The notes under the pieces were generated by a model, which was not told the origin of the DNA, made no database searches, and saw only the letters and a list, made by a program, of their open reading frames with translations. The position numbers were made by a program, and so were the translations under genes. Positions 1 to 5,306 of a stretch of 6,507 bases of DNA are shown in pieces (the stretch's first letter is position 1; each line of letters begins with the position of its first letter). This DNA comes from Bacteriovoracaceae bacterium (GTDB taxonomy: Bacteria; Bdellovibrionota; Bacteriovoracia; Bacteriovoracales; Bacteriovoracaceae): the NCBI GenBank assembly GCA_947448095.1, contig CANFNN010000171.1:1-6507 (forward strand), read 5' to 3'.

Positions 1-170
1 AAGCTACTAAAAAAGCTCCAGCTAAGAAAGCTACTAAAAAAGCTCCAGCTAAGAAAGCTACTAAAAAAGCCCCAGCTAAGAAAGCTACTAAAAAAGCTCC
101 AGCTAAGAAAGCAACTAAGAAAGTTGCTGCTCCGGTTGCTGCACCTGCAGCAGCTCCTGAAGCTGTTTAA
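1..170 (+). CDS. Histone H1-like Lys/Ala/Pro-rich protein (3' end only)
   Basis: The gene is open from the left edge (reading phase begins at base 3) to a TAA at 168-170, giving the last 55 residues; the start lies outside the window. The visible protein is four tandem ATKKAPAKK units, a partial fifth (ATKK), then a lysine-free tail rich in Ala, Pro and Val that ends in PEAV. Such KATKKAPAKK tails occur in bacterial histone H1-like and Hc1-like proteins, which bind DNA non-specifically through lysine charge and help compact the nucleoid. DNA binding is inferred from composition; no globular domain is visible here. The gene is followed at once by a strong terminator and converges with the next gene. 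It could also be the repetitive tail of another nucleic-acid-binding protein. Confidence 0.8.
   Translation, partial: ATKKAPAKKATKKAPAKKATKKAPAKKATKKAPAKKATKKVAAPVAAPAAAPEAV
3..110 (+). repeat. Four tandem 27-bp coding repeats
   Basis: The units are at 3-29, 30-56, 57-83 and 84-110, and each encodes ATKKAPAKK. Units 1, 2 and 4 are identical and unit 3 differs by one silent T-to-C change (GCT to GCC). A degenerate partial unit starts at 111 (GCA ACT AAG AAA). The first two bases of the window fit a preceding Lys codon, so the array probably continues upstream. Confidence 0.95.
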
Positions 171-185
171 TTTAAAAAGAATTAG

Positions 186-213
186 AAAAGGGAGCTTAGG
201 CTCCCTTTTTTTT
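186..213 (+). terminator. Intrinsic terminator of the histone-like gene
   Basis: A perfect 6-bp GC-rich stem (GGGAGC at 190-195, GCTCCC at 200-205) closes a TTAG loop. Four A's precede it and eight T's follow it (206-213). It lies 16 bases after the stop codon of the histone-like gene. Confidence 0.93.
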
Positions 214-293
214 GATTAAAATCGAAGACAACAAATTCTGATTTCCTTCTTGGAAGGCATAGATAAATTCCTTCCTATTATCGCAAGAAATAA

Positions 294-317
294 AATAGGG
301 CACGTGTGTGGCCTATT
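294..317 (-). terminator. Candidate weak terminator of the leftward operon
   Basis: AATAGG (294-299) and CCTATT (312-317) form a 6-bp stem with a 12-nt loop, 17 bases past the stop of the last minus-strand gene. Read on the minus strand it is followed by TTATTTC, which is T-rich but not a clean U-tract. The rest of the 214-333 gap shows no gene. Position is the main argument; the structure is weak. Confidence 0.35.
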
Positions 318-333
318 ATGCAGACTTATTTTT

Positions 334-1110
334 TTACTCTTCCCAAATAAAGGGGACATCTAGTTCAGGGTGCTTGATGAGGATTTCTCCACCCATATTC
401 ACTGTGAGGCCATAATCAAGAGACTCATCTTTGTATATCCCATTTGCTCCCTCAATCACTCCCGCAATTTTGTAAATAAATTTAAAAGGTAGGATGCTTC
501 CTGAATTTAAAAAAGGCATGAGGTTAGTAATTCCTCTCTTATTCAGAGTAATACTGCAAGGAATCTCATCTGCGGCTTGGCCAGCTCGTGGGGAGCAGTC
601 ATGCTCGTCGATGAACACATCGAGAGTTGTTCCAAATTCTACTTTAGAGCTAAGAAATGGAATTGCGCTGAACCTTGCGTTTGGTCTGATCTTTTTAATC
701 CCGGCCTGGGCCTGTGTGAGTTGCTCAGCTTCGTAGCCGGCCGTGAGTAAAGAAGAGATCATCGCTTTATAGTGACAATTTCCGCGTCTAATATCGCGTC
801 TACGATCACATTCTCCAGAACGAAACTGCATGAAGTGAAATTGATAATCTGCTGGAATAATTCTTAAAGGCCTAGTCTCTACATATGCCCCCTCAACATC
901 ACCATTATTATTTTTGACTAAAACATATTCCACATTCCTAGCACCGTTATAGGCAATTTTCATAAAATTAGGTGCAAAGTAGAAATGATCTGGATCTGTG
1001 TGATCTGGCCAAATGGTAACAAAGGTTCCTTCTGCGGCCATGTTCTTATTTAAAACTGGGGCCGCAATTGCGTGAGACATTATGAATAGTAAAACTAGTA
1101 GAGACTTCAT
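334..1110 (-). CDS. Secreted protein with TIWPDH motif, paralogue of the 326-aa operon leader
   Basis: This is a 258-aa protein with a type I signal peptide: Lys2, a hydrophobic core at 4-11, and an A-I-A cleavage motif ending near residue 16, so the mature protein should be periplasmic or beyond. Residues 32-37 read TIWPDH and 43-48 read FYFAPN; the same pair at the same spacing occurs in the 326-aa protein that starts the operon. Similarity appears again at about 186-218 (SITLNKRG...FIYKIAGV). Cys101, Cys112, Cys172 and Cys185 could form two disulfides. The ATG sits 1 nt beyond the preceding gene's TAA and is served by AAAGGA about 5 nt upstream, inside that gene's end, so translation is probably coupled. 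I recognise no named family, and the function is unknown. Confidence 0.85.
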   Translation of the reverse strand: MKSLLVLLFIMSHAIAAPVLNKNMAAEGTFVTIWPDHTDPDHFYFAPNFMKIAYNGARNVEYVLVKNNNGDVEGAYVETRPLRIIPADYQFHFMQFRSGECDRRRDIRRGNCHYKAMISSLLTAGYEAEQLTQAQAGIKKIRPNARFSAIPFLSSKVEFGTTLDVFIDEHDCSPRAGQAADEIPCSITLNKRGITNLMPFLNSGSILPFKFIYKIAGVIEGANGIYKDESLDYGLTVNMGGEILIKHPELDVPFIWEE

Positions 1111-1111
1111 A

Positions 1112-1417
1112 TTATTCCTTTTCTGTTATGTAACACATTCCACTTTCTTGGATGCATTTAACGTTTATAAAATGATCAAGCTTCTTTAGTGTTGCCTGAT
1201 CTAGAGCATTTAATTCCAAAACCGCTTTAATTAAGTCTTTCTGGTTCAGCTCACCCTTTTCTAGGAGACTCTCTTTTAATGCGTTTTCAGATTTTGTGAG
1301 TTCAATCGAATCAATTACTGGATCTGTAGTTCGTCCATTGCTTGATTCGCTTGAGGTATTCTTCCCGCAAGAGGTAAAGAGAGTGATTAAGCTAAGTATC
1401 GTTATAAGTTTTTTCAT
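1112..1417 (-). CDS. Small predicted lipoprotein
   Basis: A 101-aa protein that begins with a basic, hydrophobic signal (MKKLITILSLITLF) and reaches T-S-Cys17, a plausible though not ideal lipobox (Phe at -3). Cys17 would be lipidated after signal peptidase II cleavage. The +2 residue is Gly, so no classic inner-membrane retention signal is seen. The mature part starts with a Ser/Asn/Gly-rich linker (18-30), continues as charged, probably helical sequence (38-86), and ends with Cys88 and Cys95, which could pair. It lies 8 nt after the 270-aa gene, and its AGGA overlaps that gene's TAG stop; the next gene begins 1 nt later. It has no recognisable family and may be an envelope-anchored partner of the secreted proteins beside it. 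Confidence 0.8.
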   Translation of the reverse strand: MKKLITILSLITLFTSCGKNTSSESSNGRTTDPVIDSIELTKSENALKESLLEKGELNQKDLIKAVLELNALDQATLKKLDHFINVKCIQESGMCYITEKE

Positions 1418-1425
1418 ATTGCTTC

Positions 1426-2238
1426 CTAAATATCAAAAATGGCTGCATTCTGAGTGCCAACTGTTGGCATTGCTTCAGTTGTTTCCTTTGCCGCATTCCC
1501 CTGAAAGGGAAAATCACCTTTTACAATTTTACTGTTTAGGCGCTGGGCGGAATTGAAACCTACAAGACTTTCTGAATCTACATTTTTAAATTCAACACAA
1601 GATCCCAAGAAATCTTGCATCACTTCCTCTTGGTTGATACCCTCACGAGGATTTCGGTTTTCAAGGAGTATTTTAATTTCACCAAGTCGTTTATAAAGAT
1701 TGAGAACACCTGCTTCTTCACTTTTTTCAATGCAGCTTATTGCTCCTAAAACCTTTCTTTCCATCACAGTAAGTTTAAAACGAAGGTCTCCAAGGATCTC
1801 AATCACTCTTTGACCATTTTTAATTGCAGATTCGATTTTTTCACGAGATGAAAATGGAATCCAGATCATGTTTGATGAACCACTGAAGTGGCCATTGGAT
1901 AGTGGGTAGAGATTAAGACGGGTTGTGGTTTCTGAACCCATTACTTTTACTTCTAGATCTCCTGGCCTGACTGTTGGGATGACAACTTTATCTTGTGGAT
2001 ACATTTCTTTTCCCATGTCAAAGCAGTCCCTCGTTTTTTCAATGTCTAAGTCCCAGCTCGTCAGGGCGTAGGCCTCTTTAGTGTTCTTATCGAAAAAGAA
2101 ATTCGCCTTGGCACGGTAGATAGGCATTACATATCTTGTGCCTGTTGCGGGAACTTCCTTAAAGGTGCACTCATAGGCATCTGCCTGAGTGCTTAAAAAT
2201 GCAAGTGTGCTTAGTGCTGCTAAAATATAATTTTTCAC
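1426..2238 (-). CDS. Secreted protein of unknown function, four cysteines
   Basis: A 270-aa protein translated from GTG. The start is supported by AAGGAG 8 nt upstream, overlapping the TAA of the preceding gene. The signal peptide has a hydrophobic stretch at 4-15 and an A-D-A cleavage motif ending at residue 21. The mature protein has exactly four cysteines (24, 72, 169, 214), suggesting two disulfides in the periplasm. Residues 95-160 look like mixed beta strands, 161-215 like helices, and the tail after about 230 is low in structure, rich in Asn, Ala and Thr. It lacks the TI[WY]PDH motif of the flanking paralogues. It is second in the four-gene operon, 10 nt behind the first gene and 8 nt ahead of the lipoprotein gene. 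I do not recognise a family. Confidence 0.83.
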   Translation of the reverse strand: MKNYILAALSTLAFLSTQADAYECTFKEVPATGTRYVMPIYRAKANFFFDKNTKEAYALTSWDLDIEKTRDCFDMGKEMYPQDKVVIPTVRPGDLEVKVMGSETTTRLNLYPLSNGHFSGSSNMIWIPFSSREKIESAIKNGQRVIEILGDLRFKLTVMERKVLGAISCIEKSEEAGVLNLYKRLGEIKILLENRNPREGINQEEVMQDFLGSCVEFKNVDSESLVGFNSAQRLNSKIVKGDFPFQGNAAKETTEAMPTVGTQNAAIFDI

Positions 2239-2248
2239 CTTGTACTCC

Positions 2249-3229
2249 TTATTTCATTTCAGTTTTAGTGATTAACCAAGGGAACTCTTTTAACTGATCA
2301 AGACCAAGGGCCACACAATACTCACGGCAAATGAGTTCGCGCTGCTTAAGATCAAAACTCATCTCTCTGTCTTCCATGATTTGAGTGAAGCTCACTCCGA
2401 ATCTGCCTGAAGTTGTGCCACGACGGTTATCAAGGATTGGGACCATGAATTTCGTAATCATTCGGTCAGCTAGCGCCATGATGTAATCGTATTGGTTCGC
2501 TGTTCCACCGTTGATTTCGATTTTTATGTCCCCGGACTCAACAAGCTTTTCGATTTCTGTTCGAACATTCCACTTCCACCACCAGCGGCCTCCGCTTGCT
2601 TGGGCCAGAAAGTGCGTATAGACCTTGTGGTAGTTAAGTTGGATGTTTGCGTGAAATATTGGAGATAGGCCCTTGATCTCATAGCAGTATTTAAGATCTG
2701 CTCCGTTACCGCCGGCACTTAAGATGCTTGAGAGCATCTTTGCACCGGTTGGCGTAAGGGAAGCCGAGATTCCAATGCTGTCTTCAGCGCGACCACTAAA
2801 AGGAGGCATGCTGATCTCCTTATAAAGATCCGTCATTAGGCGACCACCTTCACGGTCTTCCATGAAATAGATGTGGGACTCTTGAACCGGAATGACTGCA
2901 ACTTGCTTTCCTGCCTTCTTATTGTTTTCTACTGCGGCCTTAAGATCTCCTGAAACACCTAGGTGAAAGATTCCGCTGAAATATCCTCCTGTCGTGCTTC
3001 CTTCTTCTGGAGTCCAATAGCTCATACCAAAACGTGGAACTCCGGCATCAGTTTTTTCAAGCCCTCCCGAGTTCGGGAAGAAATAAACCTTATTAGTGTT
3101 TTCATGGTCAGGGTAAATAGTTGCTAGAAGACCAGTACCATCTTCAGATTCAGTCAGGATCGGAAGAGCTACGGCATTGAGTGAAGTGAGGGCAAGGGCA
3201 AAAGCGACGGCAGAAAGTTTGTTGTTCAT
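2249..3229 (-). CDS. Secreted protein with TIYPDH motif, first gene of the leftward operon
   Basis: A 326-aa protein with a signal peptide (Lys4, hydrophobic 5-17, A-V-A ending at residue 21). Residues 37-42 read TIYPDH and 48-53 read VYFFPN, matching the 258-aa protein three genes downstream. A second shared stretch is about 154-187 (ISASLTPTGAKM...YCYEIKGL). Features not seen in the shorter paralogue include a tryptophan cluster RWWWKW at 215-220 followed by a predicted helix (TEIEKLVESG), a segment at about 255-290, and Cys301/Cys305 near the C-terminus. The ATG has AAGGA 7 nt upstream. As the promoter-proximal gene it probably sets expression of the whole block. Its envelope location is inferred; the function is unknown, and I cannot name a family with confidence. 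Confidence 0.85.
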   Translation of the reverse strand: MNNKLSAVAFALALTSLNAVALPILTESEDGTGLLATIYPDHENTNKVYFFPNSGGLEKTDAGVPRFGMSYWTPEEGSTTGGYFSGIFHLGVSGDLKAAVENNKKAGKQVAVIPVQESHIYFMEDREGGRLMTDLYKEISMPPFSGRAEDSIGISASLTPTGAKMLSSILSAGGNGADLKYCYEIKGLSPIFHANIQLNYHKVYTHFLAQASGGRWWWKWNVRTEIEKLVESGDIKIEINGGTANQYDYIMALADRMITKFMVPILDNRRGTTSGRFGVSFTQIMEDREMSFDLKQRELICREYCVALGLDQLKEFPWLITKTEMK

Positions 3230-3323
3230 AATAAATTCCTTGTTATTGTTTGTTCGATTGCTACGAGGTCCTCAATACAAATGGAGAGCCAAGTTCACGG
3301 ATTTCCAGTTGGTGTCTAATCTT

Positions 3324-3337
3324 TTGACATATATCAA
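3324..3337. promoter_or_regulatory. Imperfect palindrome in the divergent intergenic region
   Basis: The 14-bp sequence TTGACATATATCAA matches its own reverse complement at 12 of 14 positions, which is operator-like symmetry. On the minus strand it also contains TGATATATG, an extended -10-like sequence (TGn plus a 4/6 hexamer) that would give the leftward operon a leader of roughly 90 nt. On the plus strand it starts with a consensus TTGACA, but no matching -10 follows at 15-19 bp. Function is conjecture. Confidence 0.35.
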
Positions 3338-3370
3338 TTACTTACCCGACAAAAAGCCTTAATTTTTAAG

Positions 3371-3399
3371 TTTACGTTGGTCCTGAAGCACTGTACAAA
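3371..3399 (+). promoter_or_regulatory. Weak candidate promoter for the regulator gene
   Basis: TTTACG (3371-3376) and TACAAA (3394-3399) are separated by 17 bp; each matches the housekeeping -35 or -10 consensus at four of six positions. The predicted start lies about 45 nt before the regulator ATG, and the TTTCATA repeats would then fall at or just downstream of the start site, as expected for a repressor or autoregulatory site. Confidence 0.3.
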
Positions 3400-3435
3400 G
3401 TTTCATAAGACGAAATCATTGTTTCATATTTGAAA
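3400..3435. promoter_or_regulatory. Paired TTTCATA repeats, candidate operator upstream of the regulator
   Basis: GTTTCATA occurs at 3400-3407 and again at 3421-3428, exactly 21 bp apart (two helical turns, same face). Each copy is followed by GAAA (3412-3415 and 3432-3435). The second forms a clean inverted repeat, TTTCA-TATT-TGAAA (3422-3435). It lies 14 nt before the regulator ATG. Autoregulation by the Fis-type domain of that protein is possible but untested. Confidence 0.4.
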
Positions 3436-3449
3436 ACGGATGGGGTTGT

Positions 3450-4823
3450 ATGAAAGTCCTAATTGTTGATGATGAAAAGCTCGCTAGGCTCAATATATTG
3501 AACCAGCTTGATAGTAGCTTTACTATCATTGAATCGAATTCCTTCGAGGACGCTAAACGTAAAATTGAAAATCAAACTTTTGATATCTGCTATATAGACT
3601 TAAAGCTGGATGACTCTAAAGAGCTCCTAGGCCTTAAGCTTATTCCTCAAGCGGTTAAAAGAGGCTTCTACACAGTCGTAATGACTTCTATTGAAGATGA
3701 ACTGATCGCAGAGATGGCCTATGATCTGGGCTGTCAGGACGTTTATAATAAGGGTAACGAGCAAGAACATATCTCTGAGACCCTAAGTCGCTACTTTCTC
3801 TCTAAAGATAGCTTCACTGAAGATCACCTATTTAAAGACGTGATTCAGACTCAAAATAAGAAATATAAAGAGGATTTAAAGAAGCTTCTCAAGGTTCTTC
3901 CGACAGAGATTCCAGTTTGCCTCTTAGGGGAGTCTGGTACTGGTAAGTCGCACCTTGCCCGCACGATTCATGACCTATCTAAAAGAAAAGGGAAGTTCGT
4001 TGAACTTAACTGCGCAACCTTTAGTGGTGACACTCTTAAGTCTGAGCTCTTTGGTCACACTAAGGGATCATTTACGGGTGCTGTAGCTGATAAAGTCGGA
4101 AAGCTTCTTGAAGCGAATAACGGGACCCTGTTTTTGGATGAGATCGGTTCAATGTCTCTTGAAATGCAGGAAGGCCTTCTTAAAGCAATTGAAGAGAAAG
4201 TCTTTTATCCAGTAGGCTCTAATAAACTTGTGAAATCTGAATTCAGAGTTATCTGTGCCACTTTAGATAATCTTGAAGGATTAATTAAGAGCGGGAAGTT
4301 TCGCTTTGATTTATTTCAGCGTATTTCTGGCTACACCTTTACTCAGCCGTCTCTTAGATCCAGAAAAGAAGATATCTTTCCACTTCTAAAAACAAAGCTT
4401 CAGGGATCTCGAAAAATTATCTTTAAAGAAGAAGCGAAGGTCATTCTTGAGCACTACATGTGGCCTGGAAATATTCGTGAGCTTCTTCGCTTTGCTGAAG
4501 TGATTTCTCTTAATAACTCAGGAGTTATTCGCGCGGAAGATGTTCTTGAGTTCACTAAGAATTCGAGCTTTAAGCGTGAAAAAGCTCTCGTGACTGGTGA
4601 TCACTATGATTTGATTAAGAGAATCGGCCTAAGAGAGTTCCTTGATATGTTCTCACGTGAGGTGATTTCGAAGTCACTTCTAGAAAATGATAACGGTGCA
4701 AGACTTGCGATTAAAGAGCTTCAGATCTCTTCAGCAACATTCTACCGCTACCATGATAAAGAAGTATCACAAGCAAATATGATGATTCCTAAAGGAAAGG
4801 AGTATGCAAATGAACTCCAATAA
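3450..4823 (+). CDS. Sigma-54-type response regulator (REC, AAA+, Fis HTH)
   Basis: A 457-aa NtrC-family transcription activator. The receiver domain (1-115) has acidic Asp7/Asp8, probable phospho-acceptor Asp50 in CYIDL, Thr79 and Lys101. The AAA+ domain (about 135-370) has Walker A GESGTGKS (160-167), a GSFTGA loop (206-211) that contacts sigma-54, Walker B GTLFLDEI (225-232), the arginine-finger region FRFDLFQR (284-291) and sensor II WPGNIREL (338-345). A Fis-type helix-turn-helix ends the protein (about 403-435), followed by a 20-residue tail. Known role of the family: phosphorylation-controlled hexamer that hydrolyses ATP to open sigma-54 promoters. Oddities: Ser replaces the usual second Ala of GAFTGA, and the usual ATN of sensor I reads ATL (270-272). 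I found no GG-N10-GC promoter upstream of it or upstream of its neighbours. The 3' end overlaps the next gene. No cognate kinase is in the window. Confidence 0.93.
   Translation: MKVLIVDDEKLARLNILNQLDSSFTIIESNSFEDAKRKIENQTFDICYIDLKLDDSKELLGLKLIPQAVKRGFYTVVMTSIEDELIAEMAYDLGCQDVYNKGNEQEHISETLSRYFLSKDSFTEDHLFKDVIQTQNKKYKEDLKKLLKVLPTEIPVCLLGESGTGKSHLARTIHDLSKRKGKFVELNCATFSGDTLKSELFGHTKGSFTGAVADKVGKLLEANNGTLFLDEIGSMSLEMQEGLLKAIEEKVFYPVGSNKLVKSEFRVICATLDNLEGLIKSGKFRFDLFQRISGYTFTQPSLRSRKEDIFPLLKTKLQGSRKIIFKEEAKVILEHYMWPGNIRELLRFAEVISLNNSGVIRAEDVLEFTKNSSFKREKALVTGDHYDLIKRIGLREFLDMFSREVISKSLLENDNGARLAIKELQISSATFYRYHDKEVSQANMMIPKGKEYANELQ
4791..4802 (+). promoter_or_regulatory. Tandem Shine-Dalgarno motifs deciding the start of the small downstream gene
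   Basis: AAAGGA (4791-4796) and AAGGAG (4797-4802) lie back to back inside the 3' end of the regulator gene. The first is 7 nt from ATG at 4804; the second, stronger one is 7 nt from ATG at 4810. The 4810 start is therefore slightly favoured, though both could be used. Confidence 0.6.
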
Positions 4824-5271
4824 TCCAATTAGAAACTATAAACACGATATCACTGGAAAGTTTAAAGACATTAGCTCTGCTATCGCTTCCATGGATGAAA
4901 GTGCTTTTAACGATTCATCTAATAATGAAATATTCCATGCCGTCCATGAAGTTCTTTTGAAAATGGTGAAGACGTCACGTAACACCATGATTGAGAATCT
5001 TAACCAAGAGATCACTCTCGTCGTTTCTGATAAAGAAGCGGATTTGAACTTGTCTAAGCTTCAGATTGAAGGCGTGACTGTTAGGTATGAAATGAAGAAT
5101 GAGAATATGAAGTATTACTACTTCCAAATTGAGAATAAAGGTGAGGCCAAAGAGCATATCGCTACAATTTTGAGCCTTCTGCCTGTGAGATCTGTTTTGA
5201 ATGAGATGAAAGATCCAAAAGTGGCAAGAATTATTGAAGAAGAAAATGAAATTTTAGGGATTTTGAAATAA
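4804..5271 (+). CDS. Small cytoplasmic protein with an H-box-like N-terminus, possible phosphotransfer partner
   Basis: 155 aa from ATG 4804, or 153 from the better-placed ATG 4810; it overlaps the regulator gene by 20 or 14 nt, so the two are likely translated together. There is no signal peptide or membrane segment. Residues 8-30 form a probable helix containing KHDITGKFKDISSAI, with His14. This resembles the H-box of histidine-kinase DHp or Spo0B-type phosphotransferases (H-[DE]-[IL]-x(3)-[LF]-x(2)-I). A second helix follows (41-68), then a short alpha/beta region (69-130) and an acidic helical tail. The N, G1 and G2 boxes of a kinase ATPase domain are absent. I infer a degenerate DHp-like phosphotransfer or regulator-binding protein; it may equally be an unrelated helical protein. 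No named family is recognised. Confidence 0.8.
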   Translation: MQMNSNNPIRNYKHDITGKFKDISSAIASMDESAFNDSSNNEIFHAVHEVLLKMVKTSRNTMIENLNQEITLVVSDKEADLNLSKLQIEGVTVRYEMKNENMKYYYFQIENKGEAKEHIATILSLLPVRSVLNEMKDPKVARIIEEENEILGILK

Positions 5272-5306
5272 TGAATTTAAATCCGCTTATTTGGGGTATT
5301 ACTTGA
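5271..5306 (+). other. 11-codon leader frame bridging two genes (or displaced start of the membrane protein)
   Basis: ATG at 5271 overlaps the previous stop (TAATG) and opens an 11-residue frame, MNLNPLIWGIT, ending in TGA at 5304-5306. That stop overlaps a TTG (5303-5305) in the frame of the membrane-protein gene. It may be a real coupling leader, or a single-base difference may have split the true ATG start from the rest of that gene. AGGGA lies 10 nt upstream of the ATG. Confidence 0.4.

Noticed and set aside
3..122. Possible CRISPR array
   Set aside because: The 27-bp units abut with no spacers and encode an in-frame protein repeat.
245..257. Small hairpin CCTTC-TTG-GAAGG as a terminator
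   Set aside because: The stem is only 5 bp and has no T-run on either strand.
494..736. Plus-strand frame of 80 codons
   Set aside because: It lies wholly antisense to the 258-aa secreted protein gene, with no ribosome site and no protein-like features; it is a shadow frame.
1296..1556. Plus-strand frame of 86 codons
   Set aside because: It is antisense across the junction of the lipoprotein and 270-aa genes, which are both well supported by signal sequences and ribosome sites.
2524..2718. Minus-strand frame of 64 codons
   Set aside because: It is nested out of frame inside the 326-aa gene with no start signals.
3324..3352. Plus-strand promoter from the perfect TTGACA at 3324
   Set aside because: No hexamer resembling TATAAT lies 15-19 bp downstream, so the -35 match is kept only as part of the palindrome.
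3177..3362. Plus-strand frame of 61 codons across the divergent gap
   Set aside because: It begins antisense to the signal-peptide region of the 326-aa gene, and it has no Shine-Dalgarno or recognisable composition.
3230..3449. Sigma-54 (-24/-12) promoter in the divergent gap
   Set aside because: I checked GG-N10-GC on both strands by eye and found none with correct spacing; TGGCCTATTATGCA near 309 also fails on spacing.
4975..5157. Minus-strand frame of 60 codons
   Set aside because: It is antisense to the 155-aa gene; its hydrophobic composition is simply what the complement of that gene encodes.
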